NCBI RefSeq assembly: GCF_002104455.1
Contig: NZ_NBOC01000002.1
Span: forward strand, 166,369 to 230,368
Direction: 5' to 3'
Source of the DNA: Colwellia chukchiensis
Lineage (GTDB): Bacteria > Pseudomonadota > Gammaproteobacteria > Enterobacterales > Alteromonadaceae
Length of the DNA: 64,000 nt
The translations under genes and the position numbers were made by a program. Under the pieces are notes generated by a model, which saw only the letters and a program-made list of their open reading frames with translations, was not told the origin of the DNA and did no database searches. Positions 9,406-18,340 of the stretch are shown piece after piece. Positions within the stretch are counted from its first letter, which is position 1. The number at the start of each line of letters is the position of its first letter.

Positions 9406-10338
9406 TTAGTGATAAATTGACAGCCCTAACTCTTGAGCTAAATTTGCCAGTAAGTTAGTACCAATAACAGAGTTACCAAAACTATTGAGCGGAGGGCTCC
9501 AAGTACAAATAACGCCATAGTTTGGCACGATAGCCACCACACCACCGCCAACGCCACTTTTAGCCGGTAAGCCAATGGAGAACGCAAACTCTCCCGATTG
9601 ATCGTACATGCCACTAGTAGACAATATGGCATTGACCCTGTGCGCATCTCTGGGTGTGCAAATAACTTGTTTAGAAATAGGGTCAACGCCTTTATTGGCT
9701 AGAAACAGCAAACTCTTCGCTAGTTGCTCACAACTCATGGCAACGGCACATTGGGTAAAGTAATGGCTAAGTACAGCCGGAATTTCTGCTTCAATATTGC
9801 CAAAGCTTTTCATTAAGTAGGCTAATGCTGCGTTTCTGTTGCCATGCTCAAGTTCTGATTGATAAACGTCTTGATCGATATAAATGTTGTCGTCGTGCGC
9901 TAATGTTCGCATAAAGCATAAAAATGCCAGCTTACTGGTAGAAAAATGACTGGTGAGCACATCAGCAACTAATAAGGCGCCGGCGTTGATCACTGGGTTG
10001 CGTGGTATACCTTTTTCCCATTCTAACTGAATAATGGAATTAAAAGGTTGTCCTGACGGCTCCATATTGACCCGTTGCCATAAATCATCACCAATGCGGT
10101 TCATAGCCATCACCAAACCAAAAACCTTGGAAATACTTTGAATTGAAAAAGGCTCTTGATAATCACCTGCACCGACACTGCTGCCATTTATATTGGCAAC
10201 ACACGCAGCAATTTTTGTAGCCGGCACTTTTGCCAAGGCGGGAATATAGTCGGCGACTTTTCCTTGCTGGCATAAATTTTCTTGTTCGGTAACTAAAGCT
10301 TTTAATTTAGCTTGTAAGCGAGCGAGGTCTTTAAACAT
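9406..10338 (-). CDS. glsA: glutaminase
   Basis: Converts L-glutamine to glutamate and ammonia; serine beta-lactamase-like fold. The SxxK motif is S68-I-S-K71 in IQSISKVFGLVMA. The conserved stretch GIPRNPVINAGAL (about 118-130) and the late SGEFAFSIGLPAKSGVGGG segment with its serine/lysine pair are present. Length 310 is standard and no signal peptide is seen, so it is cytoplasmic. It diverges from the subtilase gene at 10574; the 235-base gap between them contains two palindromic elements that could control either gene. Confidence 0.96.
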   Translation of the reverse strand: MFKDLARLQAKLKALVTEQENLCQQGKVADYIPALAKVPATKIAACVANINGSSVGAGDYQEPFSIQSISKVFGLVMAMNRIGDDLWQRVNMEPSGQPFNSIIQLEWEKGIPRNPVINAGALLVADVLTSHFSTSKLAFLCFMRTLAHDDNIYIDQDVYQSELEHGNRNAALAYLMKSFGNIEAEIPAVLSHYFTQCAVAMSCEQLAKSLLFLANKGVDPISKQVICTPRDAHRVNAILSTSGMYDQSGEFAFSIGLPAKSGVGGGVVAIVPNYGVICTWSPPLNSFGNSVIGTNLLANLAQELGLSIYH

Positions 10339-10394
10339 ATCAGTTTTTTACTCTCTTAGGTGGCATAGGAAACTAAGCGTTAATGGACGGTCAT

Positions 10395-10437
10395 TATGCA
10401 CAAATGCTCAATACTTTATAGTACTTTTTTGTGCATA
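10395..10437. promoter_or_regulatory. inverted repeat in the glsA/subtilase divergent promoter
   Basis: Ten-base arms TATGCACAAA (10395-10404) and TTTGTGCATA (10428-10437) are perfect reverse complements separated by 23 bases, and an inner TACT/AGTA pair nests inside. It lies 57 bases upstream of glsA and about 136 upstream of the subtilase start. The T tract is short and the position is upstream of both genes, so a paired operator is likelier than a terminator. Confidence 0.4.
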
Positions 10438-10461
10438 CATTATACCAAAAGTAACGTCTCT

Positions 10462-10475
10462 AGGGGTTTTCCCCT
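10462..10475. promoter_or_regulatory. AGGGG-TTTT-CCCCT palindrome upstream of subtilase A
   Basis: Perfect five-base arms around a TTTT spacer, in the context TAGGGGTTTTCCCCTG, about 100 bases upstream of the subtilase start. Nearly the same element (3-base spacer) precedes the second subtilase at 19756. Shared placement suggests an operator, possibly for the response regulator encoded at 19049; that link is inference. Confidence 0.5.
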
Positions 10476-10573
10476 GTGCGCTATGAGGACAGATCCTGAT
10501 AGTCAGCCATTGATAATTATTGTGCAATTAATGACGTAAATACACGACTTCCAGAGATGGGTGGAGACAAGAA

Positions 10574-13039
10574 ATGAAATCATTAATTAAGAATATGGCA
10601 TTGACCATGTCAATTGCAGGTATCAGCTTAAATGCAACTGCCGCTGCCGTGATCGGCTCTCAATTAGAGCAAAAGTTACAAAGCATGGCAGCTACAGACA
10701 GTGCCATGGTTGTAGTTTCTTATGACCAATTAGACGCTTTGAATACAACACAGTTACAAGCATTGCTTAATCTAGGTTTAACGCAAGGCGTGCAGTTTAA
10801 GTCTTTGCCTATTATTGGCGTTATGGCAAGCCCAACGCAGATCACTCAGTTAGCGGAATTACCTGGTGTTCGCTCGGTTTTTGCAAATCGCCAATTGAGC
10901 TACTTTAATGCTGAGGCACGAGAGTTAACTGGGGTTGAAAAGCTGCAGTCTGATGAGTTCGTGACTAACAATGGTATGACATTTACCGGTAAAGGCGTTA
11001 CTGTCATTGTTAATGACTCTGGTATTGATGCCAGCTTAGATGACTTAGCGTTTGGTGAGAAAGTTGTTGAAAATGTGCAAGGTGTAACACATGCACAAGC
11101 CATTTCATTAACGGGAGTTGATGGCGTTTGGATTGAAGGTCAAATCAATACCGACTTAAACGTAGGCCATGGCACCCATTGTGCCGGTACTGTTGGGGGC
11201 TGGGGTTCACACTCAGATGGCAAATATAAAGGTGCGGCAACAGGTGCGGATATTGTCGGTTATGGCTCAGGCGCAGGTTTATCTATTTTAGATGCACTTG
11301 GTGGTTATGATTATGCAATTAGCCACATTTGGGATTTTAATTCGCCAATTCGTGTTATGAGTAACTCTTGGGGTTCAAGTGGAAAATATGAACCAGCTGG
11401 GCCTATTTCATTAGCGTCATATAAAGCCCATAAATTAGGTATGATCTCGGTGTTTGCCGCGGGTAACAGTGGTGCAGGTGAAGATACCCATAACCCTTAT
11501 GCGCAAATTCCATGGGGCATGTCTGTTGGTGCCGGTACAAAGTCAGGTGATTTAATTGATTTTTCATCGCGGGGCAAACGGGGTGAGCAAGGTGACTTTA
11601 CCATGCCTGATGGCACGTCTTGGACTTATAAAAATGAAGTGACTATCGTGGCCCCAGGTGTTGATATTATTTCAACACGAGCGAAAACTAATGTGGCGTC
11701 AAATGGTGGCGCTAATGATGTCGGCGTGATCGAAAATGAATACCTGCCATTTTATACCATGATTTCAGGTACTTCGATGGCAACACCTCATGTTGCCGGT
11801 ATTATTGCCTTAATGCTAGAAGCTAACCCTAATTTAACACCGTTACAAATCAAGCAAATCATTCAAGAAACAGCGACCAATATGCCTGGCTATCAATCAT
11901 GGGAAGTTGGTGCCGGCTATGTTAATGCTTATGCCGCAGTAGCGGGAGCGTTGGGCTATGATGAGCAAAATAGTGTGACGGTAAATAACCTTAATGAGTT
12001 TAATGCGAATGCAATTTTGGTTGCTGGTGGTGAGCCCGAGGCATTTGAAGTGCTATTTTCACCCATAGGTGAGCCTGAAGTGCATACCTTTATGGTAGAT
12101 GATGAAGCTGCATGGATCAGTGCATCGTCAGAAACGCTTGCTAATCTTGTTAAATTGAAACTAGAAGCACCAGATGGCAGTATTTACTTTGGCAACTTAA
12201 CAACACCGGTACTTAGTAGCACCATGCGTGTATCTGCGCCCGCACAACCGGGTGAGTGGAAACTTTCTGCCTATGGCATAACGTCACTATCAGGTGTGCA
12301 AGCTGATCCAACTGGTACAACTAATGGTCCTGGCATTCCTGAATATATAAGCGGCGAAATAGCCATTTTGAATTCTGGCGGTTACCAAGGATTAGACGAT
12401 ATTGCAGGGCACCCAGCAGAGAAAGCGATAGAGTTTGCCGTTAGTGAGCGCTTAGTTGATAGCAAAAATGATCGTGTCTTTCGTCCAGACGCCTATTTAA
12501 AGCGCCAAGAGTTAGCTCAGTTTTTAGTTATGGGCTTAGCCATTAGGCAGCAACGTGACGTATTAAATGAGCAAAAAGTGGCCTTTACTGATGTTAATAA
12601 CCGTTATGCACCCTTTGTTGATGCAGTTACTACCCTAGGCTCAGCATTAAAAGACAGAACGCAAACGCAATGGCCGGTAATGTTATCTAATGATAATGAG
12701 TTTTTCCCTCGCGCCAAAGTTAGCAAACAAGAGTTAGCGTATTCACTGGTGCAGGGTTTAGGGCTTGAAAGCCAAGCATTAAGCTTTGCTGGAGAGTTAA
12801 CCGTTGATTATAAAGGTGAGCGCATTGAGGTTAAGGACTCAGGCTCTATAACACCGGTATTAAAAGGCTATGTACAAGCAGCCATTGATATGTCATTGAT
12901 TGGTGTACGCTATGCGCTTGAGCAAGGGCCTTATGATTTAACACCTAAAGTTGTGGCTTATTTTGAGCCAACAGCCAGCGTAAAACGTGGTGATTATGCG
13001 GTAATCATAGGTCGTACTTTTGATAACTACTTGCGTTAA
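10574..13039 (+). CDS. secreted subtilisin-like serine protease (S8) with three C-terminal SLH-like repeats
   Basis: Predicted exported protease of 821 residues. A signal peptide (about 1-23) is followed by an I9-like propeptide (about 40-110). The catalytic domain carries Asp148 (VNDSG), His199 (GHGTHCAG), Asn298 (AAGNSG) and Ser401 (SGTSMATPHVAG). A beta-sandwich-like region (about 480-600) follows. Three segments resembling SLH repeats then occur at about 603-660, 670-735 and 760-821, with the patterns FRPDAYLKRQELAQFL, FFPRAKVSKQELAYSL and FEPTASVKRGDYAVII. The SLH part suggests retention at the cell surface. The gene has its own terminator and a palindrome in its promoter that is shared with the paralogue at 19830. 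Confidence 0.93.
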   Translation: MKSLIKNMALTMSIAGISLNATAAAVIGSQLEQKLQSMAATDSAMVVVSYDQLDALNTTQLQALLNLGLTQGVQFKSLPIIGVMASPTQITQLAELPGVRSVFANRQLSYFNAEARELTGVEKLQSDEFVTNNGMTFTGKGVTVIVNDSGIDASLDDLAFGEKVVENVQGVTHAQAISLTGVDGVWIEGQINTDLNVGHGTHCAGTVGGWGSHSDGKYKGAATGADIVGYGSGAGLSILDALGGYDYAISHIWDFNSPIRVMSNSWGSSGKYEPAGPISLASYKAHKLGMISVFAAGNSGAGEDTHNPYAQIPWGMSVGAGTKSGDLIDFSSRGKRGEQGDFTMPDGTSWTYKNEVTIVAPGVDIISTRAKTNVASNGGANDVGVIENEYLPFYTMISGTSMATPHVAGIIALMLEANPNLTPLQIKQIIQETATNMPGYQSWEVGAGYVNAYAAVAGALGYDEQNSVTVNNLNEFNANAILVAGGEPEAFEVLFSPIGEPEVHTFMVDDEAAWISASSETLANLVKLKLEAPDGSIYFGNLTTPVLSSTMRVSAPAQPGEWKLSAYGITSLSGVQADPTGTTNGPGIPEYISGEIAILNSGGYQGLDDIAGHPAEKAIEFAVSERLVDSKNDRVFRPDAYLKRQELAQFLVMGLAIRQQRDVLNEQKVAFTDVNNRYAPFVDAVTTLGSALKDRTQTQWPVMLSNDNEFFPRAKVSKQELAYSLVQGLGLESQALSFAGELTVDYKGERIEVKDSGSITPVLKGYVQAAIDMSLIGVRYALEQGPYDLTPKVVAYFEPTASVKRGDYAVIIGRTFDNYLR

Positions 13040-13055
13040 TATCGTGTAGCTTGTA

Positions 13056-13089
13056 AACAAAACCAACCAGAATAGCGGTTGGTTTTGTT
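13056..13089 (+). terminator. intrinsic terminator after subtilase A
   Basis: A perfect 13-bp stem (AACAAAACCAACC / GGTTGGTTTTGTT) with an 8-base loop lies 17 bases after the stop. The T content is inside the 3' arm. It separates the protease from the signalling operon. Confidence 0.8.
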
Positions 13090-13203
13090 GCTACTTAAAA
13101 AGCCTTAGTGCTTGCTAATTTTTTCATTTCAACGTAGTTTCTAGTAAGTAAAGGCGTAAAACAACCAGACTTAATGTTTAGGTTCGTATCCAGAGGAAAT
13201 ACC

Positions 13204-14040
13204 ATGTCGCACATAAAAAATATAACTACGATAGTGCTAGCCGCCACAGCGCTATTAGTGAGTAACTTATCTTTCGCTTCACAACCTCTAGCAATCGATA
13301 TTCAAGGTAATAAAGTTGAAGTGTTAATTGAATTGCCCGGCGATATTTCTGCCGATCTGACTTTACAATTTGAAAACGCGGTTGGCTTAACCCAAGAAAG
13401 CTTAGGCTTAAGTGCAGAATTGATTGACGTTACCTCGTTAAATTTACTCGATCGCCTGCCTGACGGTTTAAATATAACGCCAGCAGCAGCCTTTCCCATG
13501 ATGATCACCATAGAGCCCAAAGCTGACAGTGGCTTTTCGTTTTCTGGAGTTGCAACCGTTGATATTCATACCCACAACCTTGAGTACACTGCTGGTACGC
13601 CTTTTCGATTCTTTAAAGCGCCGCTAAATGGCGAGTTTAAAGACATTACCCAAACCTTAGGCTCAGGTAGTTTGCGTAGCCGCGGTTCAACAGGGCGTTT
13701 TTCTCAGTTCATTATTGTTGCTGACTTACGAGCTCCCTTGTTGGTAGTTGAGCAAAAGCTTACTGATCTTGAATCGGCACTGAGTGATTTTTCACCAGAC
13801 ATTAATGCCGCAGTATATTCTGCCTTATTGCAAGATGTTAATGATGTTAAGCAATTAATATTATTACAAAAATATAACAAAGCAAGCAATAAACTGAGTG
13901 CTTTTAACCGTCGTATAAATGACAACCGTGGCGTTAGTATTCCCGATGTATGGCGCTCAAGTCGCGATATTCGCAATGTTGCCGGAGAGTTGATCGCTTT
14001 TGCCAATACCCTACGTTTTAGTTTACGTCTTATTAAGTAA
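13204..14040 (+). CDS. secreted protein of unknown function, first gene of the signalling operon
   Basis: I do not recognise this 278-residue protein. The ATG at 13204 is chosen because AGAGGA lies just before it and because it opens a clean signal peptide (about 1-24, ending near LSFAS). An in-frame ATG at 13174 has no such support. The N-terminal half (about 25-165) is rich in alternating beta-strand-like segments, resembling an Ig-like or beta-sandwich domain. The C-terminal half (about 180-278) is helical and hydrophilic, ending with FANTLRFSLRLIK. No catalytic motif is visible. It starts the run that continues 30 bases later with the FHA-GAF gene, so it could be a periplasmic partner of that pathway. 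Confidence 0.75.
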   Translation: MSHIKNITTIVLAATALLVSNLSFASQPLAIDIQGNKVEVLIELPGDISADLTLQFENAVGLTQESLGLSAELIDVTSLNLLDRLPDGLNITPAAAFPMMITIEPKADSGFSFSGVATVDIHTHNLEYTAGTPFRFFKAPLNGEFKDITQTLGSGSLRSRGSTGRFSQFIIVADLRAPLLVVEQKLTDLESALSDFSPDINAAVYSALLQDVNDVKQLILLQKYNKASNKLSAFNRRINDNRGVSIPDVWRSSRDIRNVAGELIAFANTLRFSLRLIK

Positions 14041-14070
14041 CACGACAAACGGCTATTTAGAGGTGTTATT

Positions 14071-14973
14071 ATGCCAGCTAGAATTACGGTTTGTTATCCA
14101 AACCAACCTGCTGTAGAGAGTTTTCTCTACGAAGGCAGTGGCTACCGTATAGGGCGTGCCAACGAATGTGAGTTGCTGCTTGATCACCCCACTGTGTCTC
14201 GCCAACATGCGAAAGTGGCGCACACCAATGATATTTGGCAGCTTGAAGATCAACGCAGCCGCAATGGCACAAAAGTCAATGGCATAGCCATCACTCAATC
14301 GACATTAAAAACCGATGCTTTAATTTCTGTTGGTGAACTCGACTGTTTATTTGAAACTAAATCAGTCGCTCAGCTTGACGCCATTCACAGTCATAATCAA
14401 TGGCGGTTATCAAATAGCAAGTCGATGTCAGCACTTCCAATGAGTGAGCACTTACAACAAAATTTGTCGGCACAATTGCAAAATATCATCATGTTAACCG
14501 GTACCCAGCGCGGCATTATTTTGTTGGGGGATACGCTATCCACTTTACAAGTTAGTATTGCGCATGGCATGCAATTACAGGACTTTAAATTGGCCAAGTT
14601 TGAAGGTAGTGTCGGTGCTATTTCGCAATGCTTTCAATCAGGGCAAGCCGTTATTGCCATGGATATTAGTCAGCATGAGCGCTTGAGCGCCCGAAAAAGT
14701 ATTGAATTGAAAAAAATATCAGCCTTAGCCTGCATTCCGTTATTTTATGAAAATAGCGTGGTGGGCGTTGTTTATACCGATAGTAAACTATCTGATAAAG
14801 TGCTGACCGAATTAGATATTGAAATACTGAGTACCATGAGTCAGCAAATTCAAGCATCTGTGCAAGCGATTTTACTGCAAAAGTCGATAGACTCACTGCA
14901 GGGGATTCTTGATCAGAACACAAAACAGTTAACGGGTATAATAGACTATAATTTGCTTAATTTGTGCCACTAA
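14071..14973 (+). CDS. FHA-GAF domain signalling protein
   Basis: A 300-residue cytoplasmic protein. The N-terminal FHA domain (about 22-95) binds phosphothreonine; its hallmark residues are present: Gly28-Arg29, Ser43-Arg44-x-His46 and Asn65-Gly66-Thr67 with Asn70. A linker is followed by a GAF domain (about 120-270) containing VGVVYTDSKL, which is typical of FHA-GAF sensors. The C-terminal helix (about 265-300) may dimerise. It lies 22 bases upstream of the Ser/Thr kinase gene, its obvious partner. What the GAF domain binds is not shown by the sequence. Confidence 0.88.
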   Translation: MPARITVCYPNQPAVESFLYEGSGYRIGRANECELLLDHPTVSRQHAKVAHTNDIWQLEDQRSRNGTKVNGIAITQSTLKTDALISVGELDCLFETKSVAQLDAIHSHNQWRLSNSKSMSALPMSEHLQQNLSAQLQNIIMLTGTQRGIILLGDTLSTLQVSIAHGMQLQDFKLAKFEGSVGAISQCFQSGQAVIAMDISQHERLSARKSIELKKISALACIPLFYENSVVGVVYTDSKLSDKVLTELDIEILSTMSQQIQASVQAILLQKSIDSLQGILDQNTKQLTGIIDYNLLNLCH

Positions 14974-14995
14974 TTTTTATTGAAAAATAGGCTGT

Positions 14996-17900
14996 ATGAG
15001 CACTTCTGATGAGCCAACACTAAGCCAGTCTGTTGCCAATGCGCAACAGACAACCCAAATTATTCAACCAGCTAATGCCTTGGCAGCAGGAGAGTGCCTA
15101 GTAGGGCGCTTTATTATAAAAAGCCTGCAAGGGCGGGGGCGCTATGGTTGTGTTTATAGTGCTTATGATCAGCAACTTGATACCATAATCGCCATTAAAG
15201 TATTGGCACCGGCGTTGAGCGAAAACGCGAAAAACCTAGCAAACTTTAAAAATGAGTTGCTGCTGGTTCGCCAACTAAGTCACCCTAATATCATTCGCGT
15301 TCATGAATACTATCAACAACAAAATTTGCATTTTATCACCATGGATTGGATAGAGGGTTGCAGCTTAGAAGCCTTAATGGCTCAGCAAGCAATGTCGAGC
15401 ACGCAAATTCACCATATCATTGCACAGTTATTAAGTGGTTTAGCTTTTGCCCAGCAAGCAGGCGTGACCCATAAAGACATTAAGCCTGAAAATATCATGT
15501 TAGACACTTCAGGGCGGCTTTATATTGCAGATTTTGGTTTATCTGTGCTCAACAACGAAATGACCTCAGCAAGCATTTTAGGTACACCTTTTTACGCGCC
15601 ACCAGAGTATTTGCAATTAGGTAAAACCAATGCCAGTACAGACTTATATGCCGCGGGCATTGTTATCTACCAACTCTGTTGTCAACGCTTGCCATATACG
15701 GGTGCAAGCATAGATGAAATTACTGAAAATAAACTTGTTAATAAAGCCAAGTTCACACCAATTAATAAAGATTTAAAGCCACTTGAAAGCTGGGTGCTAT
15801 CTTTAATTTCTCCACATAGTGCTTCACGACCAGCCAATGTTAACCAAGCACAACAACAATATATCGCCTTAACTTCGACGCAAAAAACATCCAGAAAAAT
15901 AGCGATTTATTATAGTGCTTTTGCATTGCTATTGGGGCTAGTTGTTGCAATGTGGTGGTTTATTGAACAACCAAGCGAGATTAAAGCGAATGCCAAAAGT
16001 CATTATGGCGTTGCGATATTGCCATTGGCTAACCAAGAGCAAGAACTTGCTGAGTCCTTTGCCAATTACTTGAATTACCAGTTAAGTGAAGTCAGCAACT
16101 TACGCGTAATAGAGCAACCGCGTTTAAAGCAGTTGTTTCAACAACTTGGTATAACATTACCACTAGACGACAGTAAAACTGAGTTGATCACCGATTTATT
16201 GCAAGTGGACGTGTTGATCAGTCCTAAGATGGTGGTTGCCGGAACCCAAAGCCATGAAGTGATGTTTGAGCTTACATTCGTTGATGGCTTTAAAGTCCAA
16301 CATGAAAGCCTGTTACGCGCAGCATTTAATAATAAAGATTGGCAAGATATTAGTGCAAGCTTTGTTGAAAGTGTGAAACGACGGCTAAATATTGTCGCAA
16401 GTACAACGGCGCAGCTAACTCATTCTAAAACGCCTATTGTTGATTTGTTCACCATCACAACATTAATTGCCCAAGGGCAATACGATAAGGCGCAAAAGGC
16501 ACTAACGCCCATACTTAATCTACACCCGCATTCGGCACAAGCTTGGTTACAACAAGGAGAATTATACTTAATTCAACAGCTAATATTAGAAGCTGAGCAA
16601 GCGTATGCCAAGGCCGCCGAGTTTGCCGAAAAAAACACTTATACTGCTAAGCTTGCGAGTGCTCGATTAAATGATTTAGCGGGTAAAGTTGAACAAGCAC
16701 AAGCTGATTATTTATCCTTAGTACAGGCGTTTCCGTATAACACTGAGTTGAAATTGATGTTAGCGGAGTTTTATTTTTTAATAGAGCAGCATCAGAAAAT
16801 GGAAAGCTTGTTATTAGACGTGGTGGCGATTGATGCTAATCACCCAAAAGCTTGGTTTATGTTAGGAAGGGCCGCTTTTTTACAAGGTAACTTTGAGCAG
16901 GCATTAAACGAATACTTTGTTAAAGCTTTAGTGACAGCTAAAAAGTTAAAAAACCCCACCAAAGAAGGAGAAGCGTTAAATGCCTTTGGCGTTGTTTATG
17001 AGCAGCTCGGGGAAACTAACCTAGCGTTTGACTATTACCAACAAGCGCTAGCAATGCGCAAACAAGCTGAAGATCTTATGGGGGCAGCGACCACTATGCT
17101 CAATCTAGCGGCTATGCACCTTGCTATAGGAGAATATCAACAAACAGAGCAATATCTACAGCAAAGTTTAACCATTTATCAAAAACTATCAGCTCAAGAA
17201 GGCTTGTCAAATACTTACAACGAGCTTGGTAAATTAGCTGAAGAGCAAGCGTTGTACCAAAATGCCCTAGAAAACTATCGCCAAGCATTAAATATTCGTA
17301 TTGATTTAGGCCACTTAATGCTACAAGCCGAGAGTATGAATAACATAGGCTTTAGTTACTTTATGTTGCTTGATGCTGACAATGCCTTGGTTTTTTGGCG
17401 ACAAGCAGAACAACTCTATCAGCAAGTTAAATTTCCCATTGGTATTATTCATGTTAGGCAAAATTTAGCGCAATTAGAGTTAGCAAAAGGCAATTGGCGT
17501 AATGCTTATCATCTTTTTAATAATACCTTAACCGATGCTAAACAACTTAACAGCGCAGAAGAATTACTGGTATCACATAGTTATTTGACCAAATTGGCCT
17601 TCTTGCAAGGTAACTTTCAAGCAAGTATTACTGAGTTAAAGGCCTTATATGCGGAAGCTGAGAAGTTACATGATGTCAGAGTTATAGCACAACTCGGGCT
17701 TTGGCTTGCAGACTGGTTTTTGCAATTAGGTGATGATAAATCTGCAACCGAACACTTAAATCATATTGCTGTTTTAGTCGGTAAATATGGTAATAAAGAG
17801 TACAAAACTACGTTGCAATTTTTGCGATCACAAAGTCGTAACAATGTCACTAATAGCAATTTTGATAGCGAAAAACTGGTTAATGATCATGCGCATCAAG

Positions 17901-18340
17901 TGATCTATATTCGACAACTTATTTTGCAAGCGCGAAATGCATTGCGCGCCGGAGCGCAAGATATTAGTCACTATTTATTACCGTTATCAGTGATTGATTT
18001 TGGCTTATATCAATATCAAAACATTGAGTACCTCGAGTTATTAGCGGTGCAGCAATATTATACAAAAGACTGGACGGCATTAAGCCAGACCTTGCGCGAG
18101 GCTGAGCTGTTACTGAGAAAAATGGGCGACTATTGGCGCAGCTTTCAATTTGACCGTTTACGAGCACAGCTGGCTATAGTGCAACAACAAGACCCCAAAA
18201 AATACCATGACAAGGTGCATAGCAAGCTGCAAAACTTAGCCAGGAATCTACCCGCAGAATTGTTAGTCAGCTTCTTGGCAAAACAAAACTACTATCAATT
18301 AAATGACTCACTACAGGAATTTCAGCGTAATGACCAATAA
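14996..18340 (+). CDS. transmembrane Ser/Thr protein kinase with TolB-like and TPR regions
   Basis: A Hanks-type kinase of 1114 residues. The kinase domain (about 37-290) has the glycine loop GRGRYGCVY, catalytic Lys68, Glu87 of helix C, the catalytic loop HKDIKPEN with Asp161, the DFG at about 179-181 and APPE of the activation segment. The loop reads HKD rather than HRD. One membrane helix (about 301-323) follows. Next come a TolB/adenylate-cyclase-associated-like segment beginning VAILPLANQEQ (about 336-460) and a long TPR array (about 480-900). If the kinase is cytoplasmic, the TPR part is periplasmic. The end overlaps the histidine kinase gene by 11 bases, indicating coupled translation. 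Confidence 0.92.
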   Translation: MSTSDEPTLSQSVANAQQTTQIIQPANALAAGECLVGRFIIKSLQGRGRYGCVYSAYDQQLDTIIAIKVLAPALSENAKNLANFKNELLLVRQLSHPNIIRVHEYYQQQNLHFITMDWIEGCSLEALMAQQAMSSTQIHHIIAQLLSGLAFAQQAGVTHKDIKPENIMLDTSGRLYIADFGLSVLNNEMTSASILGTPFYAPPEYLQLGKTNASTDLYAAGIVIYQLCCQRLPYTGASIDEITENKLVNKAKFTPINKDLKPLESWVLSLISPHSASRPANVNQAQQQYIALTSTQKTSRKIAIYYSAFALLLGLVVAMWWFIEQPSEIKANAKSHYGVAILPLANQEQELAESFANYLNYQLSEVSNLRVIEQPRLKQLFQQLGITLPLDDSKTELITDLLQVDVLISPKMVVAGTQSHEVMFELTFVDGFKVQHESLLRAAFNNKDWQDISASFVESVKRRLNIVASTTAQLTHSKTPIVDLFTITTLIAQGQYDKAQKALTPILNLHPHSAQAWLQQGELYLIQQLILEAEQAYAKAAEFAEKNTYTAKLASARLNDLAGKVEQAQADYLSLVQAFPYNTELKLMLAEFYFLIEQHQKMESLLLDVVAIDANHPKAWFMLGRAAFLQGNFEQALNEYFVKALVTAKKLKNPTKEGEALNAFGVVYEQLGETNLAFDYYQQALAMRKQAEDLMGAATTMLNLAAMHLAIGEYQQTEQYLQQSLTIYQKLSAQEGLSNTYNELGKLAEEQALYQNALENYRQALNIRIDLGHLMLQAESMNNIGFSYFMLLDADNALVFWRQAEQLYQQVKFPIGIIHVRQNLAQLELAKGNWRNAYHLFNNTLTDAKQLNSAEELLVSHSYLTKLAFLQGNFQASITELKALYAEAEKLHDVRVIAQLGLWLADWFLQLGDDKSATEHLNHIAVLVGKYGNKEYKTTLQFLRSQSRNNVTNSNFDSEKLVNDHAHQVIYIRQLILQARNALRAGAQDISHYLLPLSVIDFGLYQYQNIEYLELLAVQQYYTKDWTALSQTLREAELLLRKMGDYWRSFQFDRLRAQLAIVQQQDPKKYHDKVHSKLQNLARNLPAELLVSFLAKQNYYQLNDSLQEFQRNDQ

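Noticed and set aside
13704..14048. Minus-strand frame of 114 codons inside the unknown secreted protein gene
   Set aside because: It is antisense to a gene with a good start, signal peptide and operon position; no motif supports it.
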